Source: Eubacteriales bacterium (GTDB lineage Bacteria > Bacillota > Clostridia > Lachnospirales > Lachnospiraceae). Taken from it: 64,000 nt of DNA. Made by a program: the position numbers and the translations under genes. The notes under the pieces are model-generated. The model saw only the letters and a list, made by a program, of their open reading frames with translations. It made no database searches and was not told where the DNA came from. Of this stretch, positions 1-8,440 are shown in pieces (the first letter of the stretch is position 1; every line of letters starts with the position of its first letter). The stretch is from positions 1 to 64,000 of the forward strand of contig JAUNPS010000027.1 of NCBI GenBank assembly GCA_030536575.1. The letters are read 5' to 3'.

Positions 1-457
1 CACCATAGTATACACAGATCGTCACCATCGGATGCAGCCGATCCCCTTTCCGGAAGCCGGAAAGAAATTCTTCCGACTCTTCCCAGTGTCCTTCCGCTTT
101 ATTTTTCTTTTCAATTTCCTTGTATTCCTTCAGATATCCAAATGCATCGCCCACCATGATCCGAAGCGGCATCCCATAATGCACGAGCTGTTGATTTTCC
201 AGACCAAGCATCATAAAATCAATGCCGTTTACGCTCTTCTTCACCACATCCAGCACTTTCTGTACCGTTTCCGCATAGCCGCCGAACTTTAGGAGCGCAG
301 AAACATCCGTATCTGATTCTTCCAATTCCTCCGGCTTAATCACGCTCTCCCCATCAAACAGGAGCGCATTAAACAAATCCGCAAACCGGGCGTTGTCTCT
401 CCAGAAATCCTTCAGCACTGTGTCTGGTTTTGTTTTACTTTTTTCAGCCGTATCCAT
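1..457 (-). CDS. Rpn-family PD-(D/E)XK nuclease/transposase-like protein, N-terminal part (runs off left edge)
   Basis: The minus strand is open from an ATG at 457 to the left edge of the window (152 codons). A good ribosome binding site (GGAGAGGACAG) lies just upstream. The translation begins MDTAEKSKTKPD and continues through DNARFADLFNALLFDG, GLENQQLVHYGMPLR and MVTICVYYG. This is the usual N-terminal architecture of Rpn-type proteins (recombination-promoting nucleases, often annotated as transposases), including the region holding the PD-(D/E)XK core. Family members are about 300 residues, so roughly half is visible. Whether the gene is intact beyond the edge cannot be seen. A separate C-terminal fragment of the same family lies at 42444-42716. 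Confidence 0.75.
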   Translation of the reverse strand, partial: MDTAEKSKTKPDTVLKDFWRDNARFADLFNALLFDGESVIKPEELEESDTDVSALLKFGGYAETVQKVLDVVKKSVNGIDFMMLGLENQQLVHYGMPLRIMVGDAFGYLKEYKEIEKKNKAEGHWEESEEFLSGFRKGDRLHPMVTICVYYG

Positions 458-519
458 CACCTGTCCTCTCCATGATTTAACTATACCATACTTTTCATGC
501 ATATTCCAGACTGTTTCTG

Positions 520-725
520 GATGGCCAGGGTTGTTTCACGAATAATTCTCCGCCCGGCGTCACGTTTTCCGCCACAAGCTCCTCGGCTTCCGTATATTCC
601 CGGTTCAGCCTGTATCTGTTCCCTCATGTGTCAACAGATAAGCCGTACCATCATCGTCAACAAAGGTTCCTATATCCCACAGGCGAATCGGCTCACCGCG
701 GTAAAGAAGCTCTCCAAGATATTGA
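520..725 (-). pseudogene. Remnant of a GH43-like beta-propeller glycosidase
   Basis: On the minus strand one frame reads LLYRGEPIRLWDIG followed by TFVDDDGTAYLLTHEG, then hits TGA. A neighbouring frame continues LNREYTEAEELVAENVTPGG. Together these resemble the blade of GH43-type five-bladed propellers, where a D-I-G-x-F-x-D-D-D-G-T-A-Y-L motif is followed by an E-E-L-V-A-E strand. The frame change near 606 and the stop codons on both sides show this is a dead fragment of about 60 residues. The family call rests on motif resemblance only. Confidence 0.45.
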
Positions 726-1000
726 AATTACCTTTGTGAAAAAGCAAAGACCGCTACGACTGGCGGCTATATTGACGAGAGGTAGGACTTTTTTCCGTAA
801 CGCTGTTTCACCGTCAAACATCATATCTGTGGTAATCTGTGATTTATCAATATATCCTGCCTTACAAACAGGTGCTGATAAATATGCCTTTGCTTTTTCA
901 AACAATTCCACTCATTCATATTTCGACTCAATTCCTTTGTTTACTCCGCCCTTTGTCGCAATGAACAAATCAAACGTTTTTCAACGCTTTACAGCTCTTG
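720..1000 (-). other. Decayed coding-like stretch, unidentified
   Basis: In one minus-strand frame a GTG-initiated run (from 911) encodes ELFEKAKAYLSAPVCKAGYI followed by DKSQITTDMMFDGE. The same frame upstream reads FIATKGGVNKGIESKYE and is separated from it by a single TGA. This looks like part of a former protein interrupted by a nonsense codon; I do not recognise the family. It runs into the GH43-like remnant in another frame. The rest of 1000-1270 is AT-rich with no supported feature. Confidence 0.25.
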
Positions 1001-1270
1001 TTAATGTCATCGCTGTAAACGGCAATATCCTCGTGGCTTCAGAAATGTATAACCGTTTCTTTTTACTGTATAAATAAAACAAAAATAACTGTTGTGTAGA
1101 AAAAATAAACTTTTCTATTAATTTCCCCGGTTCTTTTTCAACCGCTGCAAGTTCAAATAAATTTAATCTTTAAAAATCTGCTCTGTATTTTCAAACTGCT
1201 TTGTACTAATAGTCATTTTCATTCACTTCATACGCCCGCCGGTCTTTTCTCATAACCCCAGCTATTTTTC

Positions 1271-2065
1271 TTACTTGCCATATGCCGCCCCTGCTTCACA
1301 GCAATCTTTCACTTCCTGCACCCACCTTTCGGGATAACATATCAACAATTCCTCATGCTGCATATCATGCCTGCGTATATCCGGATTCTTAAAATGCTGC
1401 TGATAACGCCGCAAATATTTTTCTCCCATTTTTTCCGCATAAAAACAATGAATCATGGTTCCAGAAATAGAAATATTCTCCTCCAGAGGCGTAATCAAGT
1501 CATAATAAAACTGCCTGTAAGCGCTCCCTTTTGTCACAAAGGACATCCTATCGCTTCCGATACCAAACAATTCCAGCATCTTTTGATAATACTCCTGTTC
1601 ATCCTCCGGCTTTTTCTCCAGTCTTTTTTCCATAAAGCCGGGAAGTTTTCCACCATGAAGCATTTTGACAATCATCGGCCCAGCAATCCGCGCTTGCAGC
1701 TTTGCCGCAAAAGCACCCGCCTGATCCAAATCTGAACTACCGATCATACCATGTTCAATATGTATCTTCTCCCGCTGAATCAGCAGTCCCACAAACGAAC
1801 CTCCTAGAGAGCATCCATAAGCAGCACAAATCTTTCCGTTAAAATATTTCTGTATGTAGCGCTCTATCTTTTTCGTCTCAGTCAGCATATCAGGAAACTC
1901 CGTGCTCTCCGTCTCATCAAAGCCGTCGTAAGACACACATACTACATGAAATGTGTCCTTCAAAAGCGGAATTACCCCGCCGAAATTCGCCCGCCAGTGA
2001 CAGCACGTGCCGGGAAATAAAAAAATAGTTGGATTTTTCTCATTTCCAAACCGATAAAATTTCAT
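1271..2065 (-). CDS. Alpha/beta hydrolase
   Basis: A 264-residue alpha/beta-hydrolase fold protein. Near the N-terminus, FLFPGTCCHWRANFGG fits the oxyanion-hole strand and loop, and YGCSLGGSFVG contains the nucleophile elbow (G-x-S-x-G, Ser near residue 87). HDMQHEELL near the C-terminus could supply the catalytic histidine. I chose the ATG at 2065 (MKFYRFG) because GGAGGAAG lies 8 bases upstream; an in-frame TTG at 2083 would overlap that ribosome binding site. It lies downstream of a second hydrolase gene (2096-2986) in the same direction with a 30-base gap, so the two are probably co-transcribed. The substrate is unknown. Confidence 0.8.
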   Translation of the reverse strand: MKFYRFGNEKNPTIFLFPGTCCHWRANFGGVIPLLKDTFHVVCVSYDGFDETESTEFPDMLTETKKIERYIQKYFNGKICAAYGCSLGGSFVGLLIQREKIHIEHGMIGSSDLDQAGAFAAKLQARIAGPMIVKMLHGGKLPGFMEKRLEKKPEDEQEYYQKMLELFGIGSDRMSFVTKGSAYRQFYYDLITPLEENISISGTMIHCFYAEKMGEKYLRRYQQHFKNPDIRRHDMQHEELLICYPERWVQEVKDCCEAGAAYGK

Positions 2066-2095
2066 AATAAAATCTTCCTCCAATCATACACTATT

Positions 2096-2986
2096 TCACC
2101 ACTTGGAAACAAATTCCAATGTTTTCATAAGGGAATCCATCCGGGCTTTCATCCCCGGCTCTTTATTTTTCCCTCGGTCACCTTTGAAAAACTTTCTCAT
2201 CCGCAATTCCATTGGAACAAATAGATGACTGCCATAATCATAGCTCAAATGCTGGTAGAGGTATGAAAAATTATGCTCCTGCAATCGTTTCATGATCTGT
2301 TTTGCCGCAGTTTCTGATGGCCACATGTTATCCATTTTAGAAGAAATCAGCAAAATAGGACCAGTGATTTTCTCAACTTGAATAATCGCAGCGGGATTAG
2401 GATTCTGCACAAGAGGCAAATAAAGGTCATACATGGTTATGTCCCTCATCCTGACACTTTTTTTCAGCACCTGACCGAGAGGAAATTTCTCCACCCCAAA
2501 AGCAGTATAAGGAATTTCTTTTCCATGAAAACTCCAGCTGCTGCCAGGTACTATAGAGATACCTTTTCCCTTGGCAAATCCCTGGCATACAGTATTCATG
2601 GGTGCAACCGCAATCACCGCATTGACAAGTCCCGGCAGAAGGCTTCCCGCCGTCAGTGCCAGTTCTGCTCCTTTTGAGATGCCCCACAGCCCTACCTTTT
2701 GATATCCCATATCGTGCAGCCGTTTTGCTGCCGCCTCCAATGAATCAATGGGAATACAAGAGAATTGTTTGGGCAGTCCTTCCTCCATCACATAGGCCAG
2801 AGCCAGAGTTGTCAGCCCATGAGATTGAAAAACGCTTGCCAACATTCGAGAAAGTTCAAAATTCCCATCGCTGCCGCTAAAACAGATCAGTGCTTTCCCC
2901 GGATATTTGTCCTTGGCCGGAAGGAATAATTCTCCATGAAACCCATCTGTTTTTACACGATATGTATTATTTTCTGCTTTAGACAT
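2096..2986 (-). CDS. Acyl-CoA thioester hydrolase/BAAT C-terminal-domain hydrolase
   Basis: A 296-residue protein resembling the C-terminal domain of bile acid-CoA:amino acid N-acyltransferases and acyl-CoA thioesterases. Visible landmarks are GELFLPA near the N-terminus, KALICFSGSDGNFE (oxyanion-hole strand), VGLWGISKGAELAL (nucleophile elbow, G-I-S-K-G) and a C-terminal YDYGSHLFVP that fits the catalytic histidine region. The BAAT N-terminal beta domain is absent, as in many bacterial relatives. The start at 2986 has AAAGGAAC upstream. By family it would hydrolyse or transfer an acyl thioester. Whether it works on a CoA ester, an antibiotic or another substrate cannot be read from the sequence. 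Confidence 0.72.
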   Translation of the reverse strand: MSKAENNTYRVKTDGFHGELFLPAKDKYPGKALICFSGSDGNFELSRMLASVFQSHGLTTLALAYVMEEGLPKQFSCIPIDSLEAAAKRLHDMGYQKVGLWGISKGAELALTAGSLLPGLVNAVIAVAPMNTVCQGFAKGKGISIVPGSSWSFHGKEIPYTAFGVEKFPLGQVLKKSVRMRDITMYDLYLPLVQNPNPAAIIQVEKITGPILLISSKMDNMWPSETAAKQIMKRLQEHNFSYLYQHLSYDYGSHLFVPMELRMRKFFKGDRGKNKEPGMKARMDSLMKTLEFVSKW

Positions 2987-3016
2987 CGTCTTTTGTTCCT
3001 TTCTTAATATTGAAAT

Positions 3017-3865
3017 TTATCGTTTTTTTCTAAAATCTATTCTCACAATCTGCATTTTCATAGCACCGTCGCCGATTTTCGCCAGAAACCTGTGAATCCC
3101 TTTGATATCCGGGTCATCCATCGGGAAATATCCAAGCATATAGCCGCGGTTGGAAACCTGTAGGAAAGGCGACCAACCGCCGAGCTCCGCCGCTGCATCC
3201 AAGACATAAAAATATGCCCCTACATCCTGAATCTCCGCCTGTTTAATCCATGTTTTTAGCATCAGCTTCAGCGCCATCTTGCCACATGCATCAAATACAA
3301 TTCGTCCACCAGAAAATTTTTCAGCCATTGCGGTAACAAGCTTTTTTACCATTGGCTTCTGAAAATAATAAAATACTCCCGCCGCAAAAAATACCGCTCC
3401 TGCTGAGGCGTCAATTTTATCAAACCACGAAAAATCATTTAAATCTGCGGCAATATTTTCTTCTCTGTCTCCCGCAGGAACCAGTTGATTTCTGACCCGG
3501 ATCACATCCGGGAGATCAAGATTATAAATCCGGCAGGTACTGTTATCACAGTTCCTTCCGGTCTGATCCAGCCCGCAGCCCAAATTCACCACCGCCGCAT
3601 AAGGGTGTTCTTTCAGATAATCCTTCACTTCCCATGCCAAATCATTCTGCCGCATAGCCACCTCCAGGGCGCCGAACACCTGCATCAGACTTTGGGACTG
3701 CTTCTCAAACCCGGAAAAGTCATAGTCCAAATGCTCAAGCAGTTCCACCGCCGCTTTGTCCTGAAACAGCCGCGGAAAACGCTCCGTGCATAACTTCCTT
3801 GCATAAAGGGGGATAATCAAAGTTTCCTGCACCGTGTTTTTCTCTATTTTTATTTTTTCCTTCAT
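3017..3865 (-). CDS. Leucine-carboxyl-type SAM-dependent O-methyltransferase
   Basis: A 282-residue class I methyltransferase of the PPM1/LCMT (COG3315) group. VVNLGCGLDQTGRN is the SAM-binding motif I, and IYNLDLPDVIRVR is the characteristic post-motif with an acidic residue. The start at 3865 overlaps the stop of the upstream hydrolase-like gene (ATGA), which argues for translational coupling and against the upstream in-frame TTG at 3889. It is the last gene of a coupled series that includes 3862-4545 and 4542-5042. A copy of its last 63 bases is found at 5085-5147. Family members methylate carboxyl or hydroxyl groups of small molecules; this substrate is unknown. Confidence 0.8.
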   Translation of the reverse strand: MKEKIKIEKNTVQETLIIPLYARKLCTERFPRLFQDKAAVELLEHLDYDFSGFEKQSQSLMQVFGALEVAMRQNDLAWEVKDYLKEHPYAAVVNLGCGLDQTGRNCDNSTCRIYNLDLPDVIRVRNQLVPAGDREENIAADLNDFSWFDKIDASAGAVFFAAGVFYYFQKPMVKKLVTAMAEKFSGGRIVFDACGKMALKLMLKTWIKQAEIQDVGAYFYVLDAAAELGGWSPFLQVSNRGYMLGYFPMDDPDIKGIHRFLAKIGDGAMKMQIVRIDFRKKR

Positions 3866-4545
3866 GATTTGTATTGTTCTCCTTCGCAATGGTCTTTTTC
3901 AATATCCCACCTGGAATTTTTCCTGCAAATATAAAAATCGCAGCAATCTTCCCCTGCGGCAAGAGTTTTTGTGCGGTACAATACACCTCCCATCCATTCT
4001 ACAGATTTGATATCCAGCATGCACATATACGGCACCAAATGAAACAAACCTTCCTGTCTGGCAAACGCGCACAATCCACATCTGTGATAAAGAATTGTAT
4101 ATTCGTCCGTATCCCGCCCTAAAATAACCTCTGTATTCCAATTAAAAGGACTGTCCGATATAGCGTTTCCTTTTACTGCATTATCCGCTCGTTTCTGCTG
4201 CGCCTCCAGCGTAAACGCCGTTTTCGCCTTTCCCTGAAAAGACATTTTCACTAGCGGCGCTTCCATACTGGATTCCACCAGCCCCGCAAAGCACTCGTCG
4301 CTCATTTTCCCTTCTGCCGCCTCATACACAGACAGCCACACCATACCGGCGGCAAGGCAAATACGAAGCGAATTTTCTTTCAGCCCACCGATATCCGGCG
4401 TCCGCCGTACCATTTCTCTGTAAGTCTGCTTCGCATGTTTTTTCAATGTTTTTACATCCCATGCAGGTTCCCTCTGTGCAAGAAAACGGAACATGGCAGG
4501 CGTCATCGCATGCCACATCATTGTTTCACAATAAGTATATTTCAT
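3862..4545 (-). CDS. L-2-amino-thiazoline-4-carboxylate hydrolase-like protein
   Basis: A 227-residue member of the family named for L-2-amino-thiazoline-4-carboxylic acid hydrolase (PF14196). Recognisable C-terminal signatures are YHRCGLCAFARQEG, HLVPYMCMLDIKSVEW and RTKTLAAGEDCCDFYICRK, with the conserved paired cysteines. The start at 4545 follows AAGGGG at 9 bases and overlaps the stop of the membrane methyltransferase gene (ATGA). Two relatives lie at 9877-10488 and 10537-11242. The founding member opens the thiazoline ring in bacterial L-cysteine synthesis. Most members are uncharacterised and sit beside methyltransferases or TetR regulators, so the native reaction here is open. Confidence 0.75.
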   Translation of the reverse strand: MKYTYCETMMWHAMTPAMFRFLAQREPAWDVKTLKKHAKQTYREMVRRTPDIGGLKENSLRICLAAGMVWLSVYEAAEGKMSDECFAGLVESSMEAPLVKMSFQGKAKTAFTLEAQQKRADNAVKGNAISDSPFNWNTEVILGRDTDEYTILYHRCGLCAFARQEGLFHLVPYMCMLDIKSVEWMGGVLYRTKTLAAGEDCCDFYICRKNSRWDIEKDHCEGEQYKS

Positions 4546-5042
4546 CTCCCGCTTCCCCTTTTCCACGGAATACAGCGATTGGTGCATTTGCAGTACACCT
4601 CATACTTTTTTCCATACAATTCCTTCAACCACTTTTCTTCTGTGTTCTTCATCAGTACTGTCAGGAACGCCCAATAGACAAATGGAAGGACAAACAAATA
4701 TAAATTTCCGTAAATCATAAGCGCCCCTGTGCAGGCCATCAGAAATGCAGAATAAATCGGATTACGCACCCATGCATAAACGCCTGTCGTCACCAGATGA
4801 TTGTCTAAAATTCCATCATCAATCTTTGCTTTAAATACCGCCATGTACCACATATACAGACCAGACATAATAAAAATAGCGCCAATTATACGCAGTAATC
4901 CCGTAATGATTGTAACTTTGAAAACAGGGATGATATGTAACACACTCAATGCAATTCCAAAAACTGTCAATACAATAATAACAGCCGCATAGATCGGCCC
5001 TACACCATACATTGGCAGATGGTTCCTCTCTTTCATAACCAT
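4542..5042 (-). CDS. Isoprenylcysteine carboxyl methyltransferase-like membrane protein
   Basis: A 166-residue integral membrane protein of the ICMT/PEMT methyltransferase group. It has about four hydrophobic segments, then the diagnostic LVTTGVYAWVRNPIYSAF (SAM-binding turn with R-N-P) and the C-terminal EEKWLKELYGKKYEVYC and NRCIPW signature. I chose the ATG at 5042 (MVMKERN) because GAGAGGAAGG lies about 8 bases upstream. Its stop overlaps the start of the aminothiazoline hydrolase-like gene. Such proteins methylate lipophilic acceptors at the membrane; the substrate is unknown. Confidence 0.8.
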   Translation of the reverse strand: MVMKERNHLPMYGVGPIYAAVIIVLTVFGIALSVLHIIPVFKVTIITGLLRIIGAIFIMSGLYMWYMAVFKAKIDDGILDNHLVTTGVYAWVRNPIYSAFLMACTGALMIYGNLYLFVLPFVYWAFLTVLMKNTEEKWLKELYGKKYEVYCKCTNRCIPWKRGSGR

Positions 5043-5068
5043 TTCTAAGCCTTCCTCTCTCAATATTT

Positions 5069-5147
5069 GGGATTATCGCTTTTCCTAAAATCTATTCTCA
5101 CAATCTGCATTTTCATCGCGCCGTCGCCGATTTTCGCCAGAAGCCTG
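5069..5147 (-). pseudogene. Leftover 3' end of a second LCMT-type methyltransferase gene
   Basis: Bases 5085-5147 repeat bases 3030-3092 with about three differences in 63 by my reading. In frame they encode the same C-terminus (AKIGDGAMKMQIVRIDFRK), followed by SDNPKY and a stop. Upstream (5148-5359) the minus strand has short open stretches, such as FEPGMGKSFERMSEKSIRN and QQPIRGFLLSDEDIW, split by a TGA and a frame change; I could not identify them. The region reads as the scar of a duplicated or rearranged methyltransferase gene between the membrane methyltransferase and the 4-TM gene. Confidence 0.6.
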
Positions 5148-5359
5148 AATCTCCGCTTCCGTACTCAAAATGCAGATGTTTCTCTGTTTTGGCAGGATAT
5201 TGATGAAACGCGCATTTACAGCATGCCGCCACGATATTGCGTATGCTTTTCTCACTCATCCGTTCAAAAGATTTTCCCATACCCGGTTCAAACAGCGGAC
5301 CATATATCTTCGTCACTCAGCAGAAAGCCACGGATTGGCTGTTGCTTTCCGATGTTTCT

Positions 5360-5842
5360 TCAAAAAATCAACAATACCAGTCCAGCCACAACCGCGGCTC
5401 CCAAGACCCATATCAGGGTAAGAATTCCGCGCTTTTTCAGCATCTGTCCCCATGTCTGCACAAACGGAAGATCCTCTGTTCCGGGGAGAATCCAGAATTT
5501 ATTGTATCCCACCCATATTTTGTCGATCACAATGCCGTCATACCAATTCATAATTTCCAGAAAGAGCAGTGCCTGTAAATATGCCGTCTTAAAATCAGAT
5601 ACTTTGTTCCAAAGTCCGATAATCAGCAAGAGCGCAGCCAGCATCACGGCAACAAATAAAGTCATAAAACGCTTTCTTTTTCTGCCGACCGTATCCCAGT
5701 CCGTCAAGCCAATGGAAACCGCCCTCTCCTGCACCGGCTTCGGATAGAAATACAGACCATCAATGGCTCCTCCTCTGACTGCAAATTTCACCATCCCGGT
5801 AAACAACAGGCAATATAAAATCACTTGAATGATCAGAACCAT
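5360..5842 (-). CDS. Small 4-TM membrane protein, paralog 1 (GTED family, unknown function)
   Basis: A 160-residue membrane protein. TM1 is at the N-terminus (LIIQVILYCLLFTGMV), TM2 near 65-85, TM3 near 92-112 with NWYDGIVID, and TM4 at the C-terminus. A conserved ILPGTED turn lies between TM3 and TM4. It closely resembles the protein at 14763-15242; both have VQERA, IGLTDWDT and KTAYLQALLFLE. More distant paralogs are at 6075, 9269 and 14243. The start at 5842 has GGGAGG 7 bases upstream. The 18-bp GGTTAG/CTAATC palindrome is 25 bases before the start. It may open the module reading down to 3017. No function is known to me. Confidence 0.75.
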   Translation of the reverse strand: MVLIIQVILYCLLFTGMVKFAVRGGAIDGLYFYPKPVQERAVSIGLTDWDTVGRKRKRFMTLFVAVMLAALLLIIGLWNKVSDFKTAYLQALLFLEIMNWYDGIVIDKIWVGYNKFWILPGTEDLPFVQTWGQMLKKRGILTLIWVLGAAVVAGLVLLIF

Positions 5843-5866
5843 CTCAAAGCCTCCCACATTTTTTCC

Positions 5867-5884
5867 GATTAGTTTTCCCTAACC
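5867..5884 (-). promoter_or_regulatory. Operator-like palindrome GGTTAG-N6-CTAATC
   Basis: Read on the minus strand, GGTTAG GGAAAA CTAATC matches the perfect GGTTAG-N6-CTAACC palindrome at 15258-15275 except for one arm base. Both lie just upstream of the closely related 4-TM genes. A looser relative (TTAGTTGG...CTAACC) is at 5920-5939. Dyads of this size are typical for TetR-type repressors, and TetR genes or fragments lie at 6653-7246 and 15310-15564. Binding is inferred. Confidence 0.5.
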
Positions 5885-6074
5885 GTCATTCAAAAAAAAC
5901 AGCGACTATTACCTTGATTGGTTAGCCGCCGCCAACTAAAATAAATTATATCACTGCCCGCCTTTTCCGTCAATCATTCCCAAAAACAAGAGCCGATAAA
6001 TTCGCGATAAAAAATCGGCACAGCAACTTACCAAAGCCACTTGCCGGTTTTCCTCTCATTTCTTTTTCCACGCC

Positions 6075-6593
6075 CTACAATAACATCACTCCGGGAAAAA
6101 GCACTTCCAGCAGTGCCGTAATCCCTCCCACGAGCAGGCAGACAGGAAGCCCTAAAAACATCCCTTTCAGACTTTCCTTAATATGAAACCAATAGTCATG
6201 ATACGCATCCGTCATATCCTCCGTGCCAGGGATGATCCACTTTATGCTGTGGCAGAACCAGATACAGTCAATCACCAGCGCATCATACCAGTCCACCACC
6301 AGCCACAGGATGTAGCTGTAAAAAAATCCCGCTCCAAAACTGCGGGCATGATTAAAATACCGCAGTATCAATGCAAAAACGACTGCAACAACAATACAGA
6401 AAATCAGTTTGCGGGCCAATGCTTTCTTAGACCGTTCTTTTTTCCCCTCTGTAATCAGCCCCAGCTCCTCGCACCGTTTTCGGACTGCAGGCGGATAATC
6501 GTCAATGACCGACAAAGGATCCTTTGATCCATGCCGGGGTACCGTAAGCGTAAAAAGAATACAAAATATAATACATTCTATAAGCAGCGTCAT
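6075..6593 (-). CDS. Small 4-TM membrane protein, paralog 2 (GTED family)
   Basis: A 172-residue protein of the same family as 5360-5842. It has an N-terminal TM, a cytosolic stretch with YPPAVRKRCEELGL, two central TMs with VVDWYDALVIDCIWF, the WIIPGTEDM turn, and a long C-terminal TM. The start at 6593 (MTLLIE) is set by AAAGGAG 5 bases upstream. It lies 59 bases downstream of the TetR gene at 6653-7246 in the same orientation and is likely in its operon. The function is unknown. The W-x-D...ID...PGTE pattern is conserved across all five paralogs, but I recognise no catalytic motif. Confidence 0.72.
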   Translation of the reverse strand: MTLLIECIIFCILFTLTVPRHGSKDPLSVIDDYPPAVRKRCEELGLITEGKKERSKKALARKLIFCIVVAVVFALILRYFNHARSFGAGFFYSYILWLVVDWYDALVIDCIWFCHSIKWIIPGTEDMTDAYHDYWFHIKESLKGMFLGLPVCLLVGGITALLEVLFPGVMLL

Positions 6594-6652
6594 CTTTTCT
6601 CCTTTCATGACACACTTGCTGCGTCAATAATGGTAGATTTGGAGTTTCATCA

Positions 6653-7246
6653 TTATTCAAGGCGGCCAAAGAGTTCATAGATAATCGCATCTCTCATTCT
6701 CTCCATTGTCCGCTCATATGCCGACTCGTGAAGGATGTCCCTGCCCTCCGCCGCCAGCACATAAACCTTGATCAGATTGGCGACCAGCGGGATATCCGCA
6801 TCCTCCCGGACGCCCTCCATCCACTGCATGAACTGAGCCGCTATCTTCATTTCGTTTTGCAGATTTGGCGCGGCCTGCTCCGGAAGCATCTTTGCCAGCT
6901 TCTCTTCATCCTTCGGGGTAAGGCTTGGAAATATACTGATGTCCTCATCGATCATAAACTTCAGATAGATCCGCGCCTCTTTTGGTCCCGCCTTTTCCTT
7001 TCCGTCAAGCGCCTTTGCCATAAGCTCCGGAATGATCTTTCTTCTATATTGAATGACCTCGTATACATAGGCTTCCTTGGAAGGAAAGAAATTGTAAAAT
7101 GTGCTGACTCCAATCCCTGCCGCACCTGTAATCTTCGCAACAGACATATGGGTCATCCCATATTCCTTCAGCAGAGAAAAGCCTGCCGCCAGCATATTCT
7201 CCCTGTATTCTTCTCTTTCCTCCCCGGTAAATACCCGCTTCGCCAT
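6653..7246 (-). CDS. TetR/AcrR-family transcriptional regulator
   Basis: A 197-residue regulator. The N-terminal helix-turn-helix is clear: AAGFSLLKEYGMTHMSVAKI, then TGAAGIGVSTFYNFFPSKEA, the canonical TetR recognition helix with S-T-F-Y-N-F-F. The C-terminal ligand domain (about 60-197) is not assignable to a subfamily by eye. The start at 7246 follows GGAGATGAG. Downstream is a 4-TM gene (6075-6593); upstream are the truncated ABC genes. A plausible target is the GGTTAG palindrome at 5867-5884, but this is inference. Confidence 0.85.
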   Translation of the reverse strand: MAKRVFTGEEREEYRENMLAAGFSLLKEYGMTHMSVAKITGAAGIGVSTFYNFFPSKEAYVYEVIQYRRKIIPELMAKALDGKEKAGPKEARIYLKFMIDEDISIFPSLTPKDEEKLAKMLPEQAAPNLQNEMKIAAQFMQWMEGVREDADIPLVANLIKVYVLAAEGRDILHESAYERTMERMRDAIIYELFGRLE

Positions 7247-7274
7247 GTACTCATCTCCGTTTTTTCATCGTTGT

Positions 7275-8045
7275 TTACTCGTTTCTGTTATTTTCCTTCA
7301 AAGCCTCCACCATGTCAATCCCTGATATCTTTCTTTTCTGAAGAAACAGGGAAAGCTCATAAGTAATCCAGGTCAGAATAAAACCAAATACAAGACTTTT
7401 TGCCGTAACAACAGGGGCAAGCAGCATTCCGTAATTCTCAATGGTGTCTGCATATCCGATTTTTACAAACGTATATGCCAGAGGAATGCCCAGAACAAAT
7501 CCTATGCACACAAGCACATGATTTACATTCAGCACTCTTCCGGATATCTCACGGTTTGACAGCCCCAGCACCTTCATGACAGAGATCCCGGTCTTATTTT
7601 CCGAGACAATCATATTGATAATCAGATAGAGAATAAACACACCGAGGATGATGCCCAATATTACAAATATGAGGATAATCACCTTCATAGGTCCCATAAG
7701 CTCATTCATGGTATCCGCGGTAACGGTCATCGTTGTCTCACTGGCAATCTCATCCTTTGGAAGCTCCAGCTTCCTGTCACTGATGATACAATTATATGTG
7801 TCTGTCCCAACCCCTGCCAGTTCCGCAGCATTGCTTCTGGATGTATACAGATAGCAGTGTGTATTATCTGTAACAACGCCGCTTATGAGAACCCGATGTT
7901 CCGTCAGATCTGCGATACTATAGAATACAAGCTCATCCCCCGCCTTCACGCCGTATGTCTCGGCAGCGGCGCTGGTAAGATAATACTTACCAAGATCAAG
8001 GTTCTTCCCATCATCCGTCTCATCGGGGAAATCCGGATGCGCCGC
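7275..8045 (-). pseudogene. FtsX-like ABC permease, C-terminal part only
   Basis: The frame has coding character from about 8045 (FPDETDDGKNLDLGKYYLTS) to a stop at 7275. It encodes the last extracytoplasmic segment and three TM helices of an FtsX/MacB-type permease, with IINMIVSENKTGISVMKVLG and LSNREISGRVLNVN typical of the FtsX domain. Full-length relatives are several hundred residues, so the N-terminal half or more is missing. At its 5' end the frame overlaps the truncated EcfA reading frame. This shows that a deletion joined two genes near 8030-8045. An in-frame ATG at 7949 exists but has no ribosome binding site that I would trust. Confidence 0.7.
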
Positions 8046-8413
8046 CGGATCTCTTCCGGCTCCATGCCGGAATTTTCACAGGGAAAGGCCAGCTCCGCTG
8101 TAGTATCCACATTAAAATATTGTGTTTTGGGATTCTGGAACACACTGCCCGTCACTGGAACATATTCCTCGATCGCCGACTCCCCGGCCGTCCTCCCCGC
8201 TGCCGTGCAGCAGCCGAAAAGCTCGCCAGGAAAAAAGGACGGGATCAGTCCGTTCAAAAGACGGGTAAGCGTGGTTTTTCCGCAGCCGCTTTTCCCGCAG
8301 AGGAGAATACACTCTCCCTGCCTGACGGAAAAACTTATATTTGTCAGCGCTTTTTTCTCACTTCCCTGATATTGAAACGAAACGTCCCTGCTCTCTATCA
8401 GATATTCACTCAT
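7946..8413 (-). pseudogene. EcfA/CbiO-type ABC ATPase, truncated after the Q-loop
   Basis: It starts at 8413 (MSEYLIESRDVSFQYQ) with GGAGG 6 bases upstream. The Walker A is intact (LLCGKSGCGKTTL), as is the Q-loop region (GSVFQNPKTQYFNVDTTAEL). After MEPEEIRRRI the sequence turns into out-of-frame FtsX-derived residues and stops at 7946. The ABC signature, Walker B and H-switch are all missing, so the product cannot hydrolyse ATP as a normal ATPase. It follows an EcfT-like gene (8441-9121) and was presumably its partner before the deletion. Confidence 0.75.
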
Positions 8414-8440
8414 CACGTACCTCCGTTATGAAGATGGTTT

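Noticed and set aside
5920..5939. Third GGTTAG palindrome copy
   Set aside because: GGTTAG is present, but the opposite arm does not match at the same spacing; only a loose TTAG/CTAA symmetry remains.
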